This document shows, in pieces, positions 1 to 7,581 of a stretch of 19,592 nucleotides of DNA (the stretch's first letter is position 1; every line of letters starts with the position of its first letter). The DNA is taken from positions 1-19,592 of the forward strand of contig CANBTO010000027.1 in NCBI GenBank assembly GCA_947372405.1. The letters run 5' to 3'. This DNA comes from Verrucomicrobiaceae bacterium (GTDB taxonomy: Bacteria > Verrucomicrobiota > Verrucomicrobiae > Verrucomicrobiales > Akkermansiaceae). The translations under genes and the position numbers were made by a program. The notes under the pieces were generated by a model that did no database searches, was not told the origin of the DNA, and saw only the letters and a list, made by a program, of their open reading frames with translations.

Positions 1-273
1 CCGATCGCCAACTGGGCGCACGTTTCCGGTCTGTTAGCCGGGGGCGCTGTCGGTGGCGGAATCGCCTTGCGGAACGGTGGTTGGAAGACCATGAAGCGGC
101 GTCACGAATTCCGCCGCGCGATCATCGACAGCTCCGGAGCCATCCACCAATGCAAGGTCTGCAACAAGACCGAGCATCACGATCCGGACCTCGAGTTCCG
201 CGTCGGCACCGACGGAAATGAATACTGCGAACGACACCTGCCGGATGACTCCGCGGTTACCCCGGTCGCCTGA
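1..273 (+). CDS. Rhomboid family intramembrane serine protease, C-terminal part, with zinc-ribbon-like tail
   Basis: The reading frame is open from the first base of the window and ends at TGA 271-273, so only the last 90 residues are seen. The opening residues NWAHVSGLLAGGAVG match the last catalytic transmembrane helix of rhomboids, where the His of an AHxxGxxxG motif completes the Ser-His dyad that cleaves membrane proteins within the bilayer. The catalytic Ser lies outside the window. After the helix comes a basic stretch (WKTMKRRHEFRR), then a cytosolic tail with CKVC about 20 residues on and CERH near the end, four possible zinc ligands (CxxC...CxxH). Rhomboid identity is inferred from the helix motif and is fairly secure. 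The zinc role of the tail is inferred from ligand spacing only. A GTG or ATG start inside this stretch would give a meaningless fragment, so it is read as partial. Confidence 0.78.
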   Translation, partial: PIANWAHVSGLLAGGAVGGGIALRNGGWKTMKRRHEFRRAIIDSSGAIHQCKVCNKTEHHDPDLEFRVGTDGNEYCERHLPDDSAVTPVA

Positions 274-288
274 GAACAGGCTTCCTTG

Positions 289-313
289 GCGGACCTGGCC
301 GCGTTTTTCTTTC
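289..313 (+). terminator. Weak candidate intrinsic terminator after the rhomboid gene
   Basis: A short GC stem (GCGG 289-292 pairing with CCGC 299-302, 6-nt loop) is followed at once by a T-rich run (GTTTTTCTTT). It lies 16 bases after the rhomboid stop. The stem is only 4 bp, so the call rests mainly on the T tract and position. Confidence 0.33.
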
Positions 314-450
314 GATGGGTTGCAAGAAGTCCACTCGCTGAAACTCTTTTGAAATAAATTGCCCGGAAAGGGTTCCCATCCCTGTGCCGCCGCTTGGCAT
401 CACGTCAAAAAGCGCATCTTCAAACCAACCACAACACTCCTTCGAAAATC

Positions 451-840
451 ATGAAACAACTCGTCACGCTCGCTCTCGGTCTCGTTTTCGCCGCCACCGC
501 ATTTGCCGGTGAATTCGCCGACATCACCATCCCGGAACTCAAAAAGGCGATCGCCGAAAAGTCTGTCACGGTCATCGACGTGAATGGCAGCGGTTCCTAC
601 AAGGAAGGTCACATTCCGACTGCTGTGCACTACGAAAAAGGCGGAGCCAACCTGGAGAAAGCCCTACCATCCGATAAAGGCGCGCTGGTGGTCGCCTATT
701 GTGGCGGCCCGAAATGCGGTGCCTATATGGCCGCCGCGAAGAAGGCCAAGGAACTCGGCTACACCAACGTGAAACACCTCTCCGCCGGTATCTCCGGCTG
801 GAAGGAAGCCGGAGAAAAGACCGAAGCGGCCTCGGAATGA
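451..840 (+). CDS. Exported rhodanese-like domain protein
   Basis: 129 residues. Residues 1-19 form a clean Sec signal peptide (MKQLVTLALGLVFAATAFA, then GEF), so the mature protein is periplasmic and about 110 residues, a single rhodanese domain. The CDC25/rhodanese fold is visible as VIDVNGSGSYKEGHIPTAVH (41-60) and the active-site loop VAYCGGPKCGAYM with the likely persulfide-carrying Cys84, closed by LSAGISGWKEAG. Rhodaneses transfer sulfane sulfur through this Cys. Physiological donor and acceptor cannot be told from sequence. An upstream in-frame TTG (394) would add 19 residues before the signal peptide and is rejected. No good Shine-Dalgarno is seen before 451. It stands alone: the rhomboid gene ends 177 bp upstream and the next start is 243 bp downstream. 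Confidence 0.88.
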   Translation: MKQLVTLALGLVFAATAFAGEFADITIPELKKAIAEKSVTVIDVNGSGSYKEGHIPTAVHYEKGGANLEKALPSDKGALVVAYCGGPKCGAYMAAAKKAKELGYTNVKHLSAGISGWKEAGEKTEAASE

Positions 841-895
841 TCCGTTCCGGCTCCGGCAAATGGATCGCACCAACCGCACCCGTTCGCCCTAACAG

Positions 896-925
896 CCCGA
901 CCCCGGGAATCACTCCGGGATCGGG
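896..925 (+). terminator. Strong hairpin after the rhodanese gene, possible terminator
   Basis: CCCGA 896-900 pairs with TCGGG 921-925 and CCCGG 902-906 pairs with CCGGG 915-919, with one C/A mismatch between the two stems and an 8-nt loop. It sits 56 bp after the rhodanese stop. No T tract follows, so termination is only inferred from position and stem strength. Confidence 0.4.
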
Positions 926-1083
926 TGTCTGGCATTCCAAGGGAAAAATTTCTTGAACAGTTCCGCGTCTTGGTTTTTGACGCGGGCGTGGCATCGGGTG
1001 AATCCATCCACCGTGCACGATCGAAAACGCGGTGCCTCGTCCCTGTTTCACGTGGTCTCCGTCGGCAGTCACTGGCAACCCCC

Positions 1084-2166
1084 ATGAAGACTTTTCCCAA
1101 AGTGGTGATCGGCTGTCTCAGCGTCATTGTCGTTGTCGTCGGGGCGATCATCGCCTTCGGCTTCGGCGCGGTGAAGGTGCTGAAGAGCATTTTCTCCAAT
1201 GCCTCTTTCACCACCGGCCCGCCAACGAAACCGCAGACGGTTCCGGATGGTTATGCGGTGAAGGCAGATGGCGTTTACTACACTCGGAACAACAACTTCT
1301 TCGGCAACTGGGTGCCAAGCCAAACGAAGCTCGAAGGAGCGGACCCCAAAACCTTCGAAGTGGTCCTTGCCGACTTTTGGGCGAAGGACGCGACGCATGT
1401 TTACCATGAAGGGAAAGCCCTCTCGGGTGCGGATCCGAAGACCTTCCAGACTTTCGACAGTTCCTACGCCGGCGATGCCGGGCAGATCTACTGGCGCGGT
1501 GCGGTGATCCCGGGTGCGAAGGGCTACGACCCGAGCGTGCCGTTCGAAGTGCTCAACGGCAACAGCACGCTCGCGCGTGACAAGCATCATGTTTACTCCT
1601 CGGGTAACATCGTCGAAGGCGCGGATCCCGCAACCTATCAGGTCATCGGTGACGGCCGCGTCGCGCATGACAAGAACGACTACTATGCGGTGAACTTCGA
1701 GGACAACCTCGGCGGGCAATACGCGCTGCACATGAACATGTCCGCATTCAAGCTGCTCATCCCGGCCGAACCCACGGGCATGAACAACGATCCCTGGGAG
1801 AACCTCTGGGAGCAACTCTGGGCGCACGATGACAAGAAGTACGTGGTGGGCGGCAAGACCTACCCCATTGCCGATCCCGCCACCTTCGAGGCGTTGCTCT
1901 ACGGCTATGCAAAGGATGCCAGGCAGGCCTACTTCCTTGATAAAGTGATCGCCGGCGCGGACCCGCAGACCTTGAAAATCGTTTCGCCCGATCACGAGGC
2001 GAACTGGGCATGGACTTTCGCGCGTTACGCCAAGGACGCCAACCATGTCTATTACAAGGGGGAAGTGGTGTCTGATGCCGATGCCGCCACCTTCGAGGTG
2101 GTCAATGAACGCGAGTTTAAGGACAAAAACCACACCTATCGCGAAGGCCGGGTGGTGACGGAATAA
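1084..2166 (+). CDS. Membrane-anchored DKNYY repeat protein
   Basis: 360 residues. An N-terminal hydrophobic segment (about residues 6-30, [20 protein letters not shown]) anchors the protein with the rest presumably in the periplasm. The body is a series of DKNYY-family repeats, each of the form D-x-x-x-V/A-Y-x-x-G-x-x-x-x-GADP-x-T-F. Clear copies are [60 protein letters not shown] and [20 protein letters not shown], with a final [10 protein letters not shown] at the C-terminus. The family is widespread but has no assigned biochemical role; repeats are thought to form a beta-rich scaffold. The start at ATG 1084 is chosen because it begins just before the membrane segment. The open frame extends upstream to 925 without family-like sequence. 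Base composition is like the neighbours. Confidence 0.85.
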   Translation: MKTFPKVVIGCLSVIVVVVGAIIAFGFGAVKVLKSIFSNASFTTGPPTKPQTVPDGYAVKADGVYYTRNNNFFGNWVPSQTKLEGADPKTFEVVLADFWAKDATHVYHEGKALSGADPKTFQTFDSSYAGDAGQIYWRGAVIPGAKGYDPSVPFEVLNGNSTLARDKHHVYSSGNIVEGADPATYQVIGDGRVAHDKNDYYAVNFEDNLGGQYALHMNMSAFKLLIPAEPTGMNNDPWENLWEQLWAHDDKKYVVGGKTYPIADPATFEALLYGYAKDARQAYFLDKVIAGADPQTLKIVSPDHEANWAWTFARYAKDANHVYYKGEVVSDADAATFEVVNEREFKDKNHTYREGRVVTE

Positions 2167-2269
2167 AGCGGTGCCGACTGCAACGGTCCTTAGCGAAGCG
2201 GCTTGCTGCAACCTTGCGGCAAAAATACTCTTCCTCTCCCGCCATCGCCCCGCTAAATCCCGGCCCGCC

Positions 2270-3502
2270 ATGGCAGCCATCAACTCGAATTTCCTGAAAC
2301 TCAAAGCCGGTTACCTCTTTCCCGAAATCGCCCGCCGCGTGAAAGCCTACAGCGAGGCGAACCCGGACAAGGCCGCGCGCATTATCCGCTGCGGCATCGG
2401 CGACGTCACCGAGCCGCTGCCTCCCGCCGTGGTCAAGGCGATGCATGAAGGCGTCGATGAAATGGCCGACCGCGCCACCTTCAAGGGCTACGGCCCGGAG
2501 CAAGGCTACGAGTTTCTCCGCCAGGCCATCGTGGACAACCAGTTCGCCAATCTCGGCATTTCCGCCGACGAGGTCTTCATTTCCGACGGTTCCAAGTGCG
2601 ACACCGGCAACATCCTCGATATCTTTGGAAAAGGAAACGTCATCGCCATCACCGATCCCGTCTATCCGGTTTACGTCGATACCAACGTGATGGCCGGCAA
2701 CACCGGCGATGCCGATGAAAAGGGCGCCTACGCGGGACTGCTCTATTTGGAGTGCAACGCAGCTAACAACTTCGTCGCCGACGTGCCCGCGGAAAAGGCC
2801 GACCTCATCTACCTTTGCTTCCCTAACAACCCGACGGGTGCCGTGGCCACCCGCGCGCAGCTCGAAGCCTGGGTGAAGTATGCGAAGTCGAACGACGCCA
2901 TCATCCTCTTCGACGCCGCTTACGAGGCGTTCATCCAAGACCCGGAAATTCCGCGTTCCATCTTCGAGATCGAAGGCGCGCGCGACTGCGCCATCGAGTT
3001 CCGCTCGTTTTCGAAAAACGGCGGCTTCACCGGCGTGCGCTGCGCCTATATCGTCATCCCGAAATCGGTTAGCGGCAAAGCGGACGACGGCAGCCGCATC
3101 CCGCTCCACCAGCTCTGGAGCCGCCGCCACAGCACCAAGTTCAACGGCGCTTCCTATCCGGTCCAGAAAGCCGCAGCCGCGGTTTTTTCGGAGGAAGGGA
3201 AACAACAGGTAAGCGCGCTCATCGAACACTACATGGGCAACGCCAAGCTCCTTCGCGAAGCCGCCGCTGCCGCCGGACTCCCGGTTTTCGGCGGTGAGAA
3301 CGCGCCCTACGTCTGGGTCGGTTGCCCGGCTGGTCTCACATCATGGGACATGTTCGACAAGATGTTGGGCGAAGCCCAGGTCGTCATCACTCCCGGCTCC
3401 GGCTTCGGCTCCGCCGGCGAAGGCTACTTCCGCATCTCCGCCTTCAACTCGCGTGCGAACGTTGAGGAAGTCTGCTGCAGGTTGAAAGCATTGGTGGCTT
3501 GA
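2270..3502 (+). CDS. dapL: LL-diaminopimelate aminotransferase
   Basis: 410 residues, the usual DapL length. It is a PLP-dependent class I/II aminotransferase that converts tetrahydrodipicolinate plus glutamate to LL-diaminopimelate in one step, feeding lysine and peptidoglycan synthesis and bypassing the succinylase or acetylase routes. Family landmarks are the N-terminal [33 protein letters not shown] (42-55), [19 protein letters not shown] (104-114), CFPNNPTG (183-190), Asp215 in [11 protein letters not shown], and [12 protein letters not shown] with the Schiff-base lysine at Lys249. The C-terminus has PYVWVGCP and TPGSGFG. DapL is known from Verrucomicrobium spinosum, chlamydiae, plants and some other bacteria, so it fits the proposed phylum. 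ATG 2270 matches the family N-terminus; an upstream in-frame start at 2171 adds 33 unrelated residues. The gap to the DKNYY gene is 103 bp. Confidence 0.97.
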   Translation: MAAINSNFLKLKAGYLFPEIARRVKAYSEANPDKAARIIRCGIGDVTEPLPPAVVKAMHEGVDEMADRATFKGYGPEQGYEFLRQAIVDNQFANLGISADEVFISDGSKCDTGNILDIFGKGNVIAITDPVYPVYVDTNVMAGNTGDADEKGAYAGLLYLECNAANNFVADVPAEKADLIYLCFPNNPTGAVATRAQLEAWVKYAKSNDAIILFDAAYEAFIQDPEIPRSIFEIEGARDCAIEFRSFSKNGGFTGVRCAYIVIPKSVSGKADDGSRIPLHQLWSRRHSTKFNGASYPVQKAAAAVFSEEGKQQVSALIEHYMGNAKLLREAAAAAGLPVFGGENAPYVWVGCPAGLTSWDMFDKMLGEAQVVITPGSGFGSAGEGYFRISAFNSRANVEEVCCRLKALVA

Positions 3503-3516
3503 GTCAACGTAGTGAG

Positions 3517-3560
3517 GGACTTCAGTCCGTTCTTCACCGGAGCATCACGGACTGAAGTCC
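3517..3560. repeat. Perfect 14-bp inverted repeat, REP-like palindrome
   Basis: GGACTTCAGTCCGT (3517-3530) and ACGGACTGAAGTCC (3547-3560) are exact reverse complements around a 16-nt loop. It lies 14 bp after the dapL stop and ahead of the nucleotidyltransferase island. It could act as a dapL terminator (no T tract) or be a dispersed extragenic palindrome. No second copy was found elsewhere in the window. Confidence 0.75.
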
Positions 3561-3627
3561 ATGACTGCCGTCGCACCCGCCGAGGAAGCACTCGACATCA
3601 CCTCCAGCCGCCGGTAACCTTTCGACC

Positions 3628-3816
3628 ATGGAAAGGGTCGTTTCAAAAAGACCTCTCAAAACGGAGGGCATTCCACCTTTGATCGAAGACGCGCGGACCG
3701 CGCTGCTGGTCTTCGAGGAAATCCTCAAACGCGGAACCATGTTCTATCCAGAGCCTGATGAAACTACACCCGGACATCCGCGAGTTCATCGCATTGTGCC
3801 TCTCGCGGAAAGTTGA
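3628..3816 (+). CDS. Small ORF overlapping nucleotidyltransferase 1; possible partner protein
   Basis: 62 residues, begins ATG 3628 (MERVVSKRPLKTEGIP) and overlaps the start of the following nucleotidyltransferase by 59 bases in another frame. I do not recognise a family. The central part (IEDARTALLVFEEILKRG) looks helical. The overlap resembles toxin-antitoxin or AbiEi/AbiEii pairs, in which a small partner is translationally coupled to the nucleotidyltransferase. The same layout is repeated immediately downstream, which is the best argument that this ORF is real. No clear Shine-Dalgarno is seen before ATG 3628. It could be a chance ORF, since only 189 bases support it. Confidence 0.45.
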   Translation: MERVVSKRPLKTEGIPPLIEDARTALLVFEEILKRGTMFYPEPDETTPGHPRVHRIVPLAES

Positions 3817-4237
3817 GTTCCTGCTGGTAGGCGGCTACGCGCTCGCCTTCCATGGCGCTCCACGCTTTACGGAAGATATCGATCTCATGGTCCTGGTTTC
3901 TCCCGGAAACGCTGACAATCTTTTCCATGTTCTCTCGGACTTCGGCTTCGGCAACGCGGGCATTTCACGCGATGATTTTCTCGAACCCGATCAGGTCATC
4001 CAGCTTGGCCGCGCCCCCAACCGCATCGATATCCTCACCGGCATCAGCGGTGTGACCTGGCAGGAGGCATGGGCTTCCCGAACCTCTGTGGATCTCGACG
4101 GGTTTGAAATCCAAGTGATCGGCAAGGCCGAACTCATCCGCAACAAGCAGGCCACGGGCCGCCCACAAGACCTTGCTGATCTGGCCAGACTCAAGCAAGA
4201 ATCCGCACCGACGAGAGTTGAAGGCACTGGTGGCTAA
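3758..4237 (+). CDS. Minimal nucleotidyltransferase (AbiEii/MNT superfamily), copy 1
   Basis: 159 residues. The pol-beta-like nucleotidyltransferase signature is complete: LLVGGYALAFHG with the Gly25-Gly26 pair, then FTEDIDLMV with metal-binding Asp40 and Asp42, and a third acidic residue Asp91 in NRIDILTGI. The C-terminal part GKAELIRNKQATGRPQDLAD is typical of this family. Related proteins move nucleotides onto RNA or protein substrates, and several act as toxins (AbiEii, MenT-like) or as antitoxins (MNT of HEPN/MNT). Which applies here cannot be told. The start overlaps the small ORF 3628-3816. The gap to the second module is 43 bp, so all four ORFs may form one transcript. Confidence 0.82.
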   Translation: MKLHPDIREFIALCLSRKVEFLLVGGYALAFHGAPRFTEDIDLMVLVSPGNADNLFHVLSDFGFGNAGISRDDFLEPDQVIQLGRAPNRIDILTGISGVTWQEAWASRTSVDLDGFEIQVIGKAELIRNKQATGRPQDLADLARLKQESAPTRVEGTGG

Positions 4238-4280
4238 ACAAGCTCTCGCCACGCCTGACTCGGCGTGCTAGCTTGCCACC

Positions 4281-4511
4281 GTGAACGAACCGCGCACGGT
4301 CATCAATCTGGAGGAAACCATCGGCAAGCAGGTCGGTCGCCGCCGACCGCCTGTCGATCCGTTGCGTGTGGCCAGCGACATGAACAAACTGGCGACCGGT
4401 CTGCTGTCCGCATCCGGGCACAAACTGCCGCGGCGCGGCGTTTTCCGGTTTCATACCCATGAGGAGGCAGACCAATGGATGATGAGCCGTGGCCCGAAGG
4501 CGAAGAACTGA
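4281..4511 (+). CDS. Small ORF overlapping nucleotidyltransferase 2; probable partner protein
   Basis: 76 residues, GTG start at 4281; the frame is closed by a TAG at 4269-4271, so GTG is the only full-length choice. It begins MNEPRTVINLEETIGKQVG and ends with GVFRFHTHEEADQWMMS. The arrangement, a basic middle plus a terminal F-x-T-H-E-E-A-x-x-W stretch, resembles small proteins I associate with nucleotidyltransferase genes, but I cannot name a family with confidence. It overlaps the next gene by 37 bases. The codons for the HEEA residues supply that gene's ribosome binding site, so its coding sequence and its neighbour's translation signal are the same DNA. No Shine-Dalgarno is visible for the GTG itself. 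Confidence 0.6.
   Translation: MNEPRTVINLEETIGKQVGRRRPPVDPLRVASDMNKLATGLLSASGHKLPRRGVFRFHTHEEADQWMMSRGPKAKN
4462..4467 (+). promoter_or_regulatory. Perfect Shine-Dalgarno inside the upstream ORF
   Basis: AGGAGG lies 7 nt before ATG 4475, inside the coding region of the overlapping small ORF. It fixes the start of nucleotidyltransferase 2 and implies translational coupling. It is one of the few consensus ribosome binding sites in the window. Confidence 0.85.
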
Positions 4512-4993
4512 TTTCCCGCGCGCCTACGCAGGAAGACTTCGTGAAACTTTGCGCCCGGCTCAATGAGTTGGGAGCCCGCTACATCGTGATCGGCGGCTTT
4601 GCCATCATTACCGCCGGTTATCCGCGATCGACGATGGATATCGACTTCGTCATCGATACCTCGCTGGAAAACGAGGCGCTCGTTTATCAAGCCCTCGAAA
4701 TCCTGCCCGACCAAGCCGTGAAGGAGCTGCTCCCCGGCGAGGTGTCTCAATACAGCGTGGTCCGCGTCGGGGATGAAATCTGCGTGGACCTGATGGCTTC
4801 CGCCTGCGGTATTCGCTACGATGAGGCCATCAAGGATTCCATCATCCGCACGATTGACGGCGTTCCGATTCCCTTTGCTTCGCCGCGTCTGTTGTGGCGC
4901 ATGAAGGAAAAGACCCACCGTGAAAAGGACGCGCCGGACCTCCTTTTCCTCCGGCAGCAATACGGAGACGAGATCTTCTGCCAAGACGGCTGA
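4475..4993 (+). CDS. Minimal nucleotidyltransferase (AbiEii/MNT superfamily), copy 2
   Basis: 172 residues. The fold signature is YIVIGGFAIITAGYPRSTMDIDFVID with Gly40-Gly41 and Asp55/Asp57, followed by the third acidic position Asp105 in EICVDLMAS. The C-terminal ASPRLLWRMKEKTHREKDAPDLLFL resembles the post-catalytic helix in such proteins that reads 'K..a.R.KD..DL'. It shares the superfamily but little obvious detail with copy 1 (3758-4237), so this is not a recent tandem duplication. Catalytic residues look intact. Function is inferred as nucleotide transfer to an unknown macromolecule, possibly a toxin or a regulator. It is convergent with the next gene, whose stop lies 28 bp away. Confidence 0.85.
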   Translation: MDDEPWPEGEELISRAPTQEDFVKLCARLNELGARYIVIGGFAIITAGYPRSTMDIDFVIDTSLENEALVYQALEILPDQAVKELLPGEVSQYSVVRVGDEICVDLMASACGIRYDEAIKDSIIRTIDGVPIPFASPRLLWRMKEKTHREKDAPDLLFLRQQYGDEIFCQDG

Positions 4994-5021
4994 GGATTTC
5001 CTGACGAAGTGCCTTCGAATC

Positions 5022-6608
5022 CTACGACTTGCGCCCGATGCCCTGAACGTGCAACCGGGGCGTGGCGAAGCTGTAGATGAAGGCGACCGAGGAGGTGGTG
5101 TAATTGCGGACGTTGTCGCGGTAGTAGGCGAGGTCGGCGTAATCTCGGCCGGGGAGGATCACATAAGAGTCACTGCCGGCGCAACGGGCCATGTTGAGCC
5201 AGGGGATGTAGTATTGGCTGATCTTCTTTTTCAGTGCGGCGTCATCGGACGCCAGAACGCCTGCGAATCCCCAGGTGAATCCCATCATCGCGTCGGCATG
5301 GCCGTCTGGCATGTCCTTGTAGGAATTTTCCATGTGCGAGAGGTGCAGTTTCATCCGTGCCGCCGATTCAGGCCGCTCGGGCGAGAGCATGTAGGCCATG
5401 TAGGCGAGTCCGGATTTCGCGGAGAAGGTGTAGTTGTTGTCAGACCCGGTTTTCCATTTCTCCGGATCGACGGGGCCGTTGTTGAGTGTGAACTCGCCGC
5501 CGTAAGCGACGTGGCCGTTGACGGTGGTGCCGTGATCAAGAAACTTGAAGGCTGAGTCCAATCCTGCGTGGTTCTCCGGAATGCCGCACTGTTTGGCGAG
5601 CTGCCAGGCATCGATGGCGAGAATCGTGGGCCACTGCATGGGGCCGTAGCCGCCACCGCCGCGCGGGACGATCGTCGTGGTGTAAGGTGCATGGCCGAAG
5701 CCGCCATCGTAAAGATCCATGTGCTGCTGGAGGGTTTCCTGATCCACCTTGATCTTCTTCTTCGTGAATTCCTCGAGCTTGTAGCAGATGATGTTGGGTG
5801 CCTTCCACTGGCAGTTGCGGATCAGGTCCGAGTTGGATTGGAGCGTCGGCAGCACCGACTTGTCTTTCGTCAGAAGATAATATTCCCCGAGCGCGATGCC
5901 TTGGAAGTCGAGGAGCCATGACCATGTTTGATCGTCGTAGGGCTTGTTCCATGAAAGCGCGAGCTTGCCTCCCTCTGCAAACACACCGGGGTCGTTCGAA
6001 CTGAGGAAGGCCAGCGTTTTAACGCAACGTCCTTGGGCATCGATACCACCGGGATGGTCTTCCAGATACTTGTAGGCCCGCTCCCGAAGGATCTGGATCT
6101 TCTTGCAATCCTGGGAAAGCGTGTCGTCGAAACGGCCGAGTTTTTCGAGCTGGACGTCGGCCGTAAGCTTCTGTTCGCCGCGTTTGACCATAAGATGCAG
6201 AAGACCATCGCTGCTGCCCTCGCTATCTTCGATCGCCAGGCCGAGGTCCCGGATCGGACCTTCGATTCCGTGGATTCTCGGGCCGAACGTGTGCTCGGCA
6301 AACTCCTTGCCGTTCGCACCATAGACCTCGTCGTCCAGCTTCAGCACTTTCGACGCCGGTGTGTCCGGGAAGATGAACTTCACCACGAACGATCGCTTGG
6401 TGAGAATGCCGCGTGCTCCGGTCGGCCCCATGTTGACGAGGAACCCGGGCACGACCGCATCCGGCCCGTTGGTGCACGGTTGATTCCAGCGGCCCTGGTT
6501 CGATTCGTCGCGCAGTGCGAAGACACTTGTGGACAAGGCGGGCAGCGCGAGGGTGGCGACGCTCCATTTTGTCAGGAATCGACCGATGCCGTTCTGTGAA
6601 TGTGTCAT
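5022..6608 (-). CDS. Exported DUF6288-like protein (PDZ-like domain plus alpha-toroid region)
   Basis: 528 residues. Residues 1-31 form a signal peptide (KWSVATLALPALSTSVFA), so it is exported. Residues about 52-155 form a PDZ-like module: FLVNMGPTGARGILT, then FPDTPASKVLKLDDEVYGANG, matching the GPTGARG...SPA..GDVI pattern I recall for DUF6288 proteins of Verrucomicrobiota and Planctomycetota. From about 160 the rest is helical with repeated Gly-rich turns (LDFQGIALGEYYLLT, GGGYGPMQWPTILAIDAW, SAKSGLAYMAYM), suggesting an alpha/alpha-toroid like terpenoid cyclases. No enzyme activity has been assigned. ATG at 6608 is chosen because it begins the signal peptide and has GGAG 6 nt upstream (6615-6618); an upstream in-frame start would add 43 arginine-rich residues. 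The 218 bp between this gene and the upstream hemolysin-III gene shows no clear promoter. Confidence 0.78.
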   Translation of the reverse strand: MTHSQNGIGRFLTKWSVATLALPALSTSVFALRDESNQGRWNQPCTNGPDAVVPGFLVNMGPTGARGILTKRSFVVKFIFPDTPASKVLKLDDEVYGANGKEFAEHTFGPRIHGIEGPIRDLGLAIEDSEGSSDGLLHLMVKRGEQKLTADVQLEKLGRFDDTLSQDCKKIQILRERAYKYLEDHPGGIDAQGRCVKTLAFLSSNDPGVFAEGGKLALSWNKPYDDQTWSWLLDFQGIALGEYYLLTKDKSVLPTLQSNSDLIRNCQWKAPNIICYKLEEFTKKKIKVDQETLQQHMDLYDGGFGHAPYTTTIVPRGGGGYGPMQWPTILAIDAWQLAKQCGIPENHAGLDSAFKFLDHGTTVNGHVAYGGEFTLNNGPVDPEKWKTGSDNNYTFSAKSGLAYMAYMLSPERPESAARMKLHLSHMENSYKDMPDGHADAMMGFTWGFAGVLASDDAALKKKISQYYIPWLNMARCAGSDSYVILPGRDYADLAYYRDNVRNYTTSSVAFIYSFATPRLHVQGIGRKS

Positions 6609-6826
6609 GGTTTGCTCCGTGGATGTTTTGATTGGTGATACAACTGGGTGTCCGCTACCGCTGCGGTGTCGGGGTTCTTTCACTCGTTCCGGGCGATGTA
6701 AATTGGGTTCCTTCCGTCTTCGGCGGGCGGCATTCATTTGTGCCTTGTTTCACCCGGGCGACTTCGGAATGTGGTTCCGGTCCGCACCCAAAAGTCTCAT
6801 GTTGTTGTGAAGGGCCCCTCGTATTT

Positions 6827-7495
6827 CTAGCCGAACACATAACGGCAGGCGGCGAGCACGTGGCAGGCGCTACCGCCCAGCACGAAGAGATGCCAGATCG
6901 CGTGGTTGTAGGGCAGCCGCCGCCAGGCGAAGAAGACGACTCCCAGCGAATAAGCGAGCCCACCGCCGGCCAGCCACCAGACTCCGGAAACGGGCATCGC
7001 CCGCAGCAGCGGGCCGAACGCGAACAGGATCAGCCAGCCCATCAGCAGGTAGAGCGATGTCGAGATCCAGTGATCCTTTTTGCCTTTCCACAGCGTTTTC
7101 ATCAGCACCCCGCCGGCGGCCATCGTCCACACCGCGCCAAACAGCGTCCAGCCCCAGGGGCCTTTCAGGGTGATGAGCGTGAACGGCGTGTAGGATCCCG
7201 CGATGAGCAGGTAGATGCAGGCGTGGTCGAGCGCCTGGAAACGGGCCTTCCAACTTGGCGAGGTGGAAAAGTGATAGAGTGTGGACGACGAATACAACAG
7301 GATCAGGGAAAGCCCGAACACTGCGGCCGAAATGGTTTTCAGCGAGTCACCCCACGAAAGCATCAACATGAAGACCAGCGCCGTGAGGCTGAAGACGACG
7401 CCAGCCCCGTGCGTCAACAGACTGGCCACCTCCTCGCGATGGGAGTCGCACAAATGGGAACGGTCGGGCTTTGGATCAGTCATTCTCGGCTGCAT
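6827..7495 (-). CDS. Hemolysin III / PAQR-family 7-TM membrane protein
   Basis: 222 residues with about seven hydrophobic helices. Family motifs are present: HREEVASLLTHGAG near the N-terminus, SSSTLYHFS at the second helix, LDHACIYLLIAGSYTPF at the third, and NHAIWHLFVLGGSACH at the last. The conserved Ser, Asp and His residues of these motifs make the zinc site of the related adiponectin-receptor (PAQR) fold, which has hydrolase activity in eukaryotes. The bacterial role is unclear; the 'hemolysin' name is historical. An alternative start at Met5 (7483) is equally plausible. Its start faces the nucleotidyltransferase gene at 7582 across 86 bp, so the two are divergently transcribed. Confidence 0.93.
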   Translation of the reverse strand: MQPRMTDPKPDRSHLCDSHREEVASLLTHGAGVVFSLTALVFMLMLSWGDSLKTISAAVFGLSLILLYSSSTLYHFSTSPSWKARFQALDHACIYLLIAGSYTPFTLITLKGPWGWTLFGAVWTMAAGGVLMKTLWKGKKDHWISTSLYLLMGWLILFAFGPLLRAMPVSGVWWLAGGGLAYSLGVVFFAWRRLPYNHAIWHLFVLGGSACHVLAACRYVFG

Positions 7496-7581
7496 GTCAT
7501 TCGTGCAGGATGCGCCGCTTGTCCAGCATGCCCTTGACGCGCGCAGGCGTAATATTTCCTCTATTGCTTGAATTGCCCTCC

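Noticed and set aside
1069..2304. Long minus-strand ORF opposite the DKNYY gene
   Set aside because: It lies antisense to a clear repeat protein and shows no recognisable domain; high GC makes long antisense frames common.
2117..3229. Long minus-strand ORF opposite dapL
   Set aside because: dapL on the plus strand is unmistakable, and the antisense frame has no family features.
6805..6820. AGGGCCCCT near the end of the hemolysin-III gene as a terminator
   Set aside because: No usable loop and no T tract.
6632..7537. Plus-strand ORF opposite the hemolysin-III gene
   Set aside because: The minus frame carries all PAQR/HlyIII motifs; this is a shadow.
7534..7555. TTGACG and TAATAT as promoter of the sugar nucleotidyltransferase
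   Set aside because: The spacer is only 10 nt, too short for a sigma-70 promoter.
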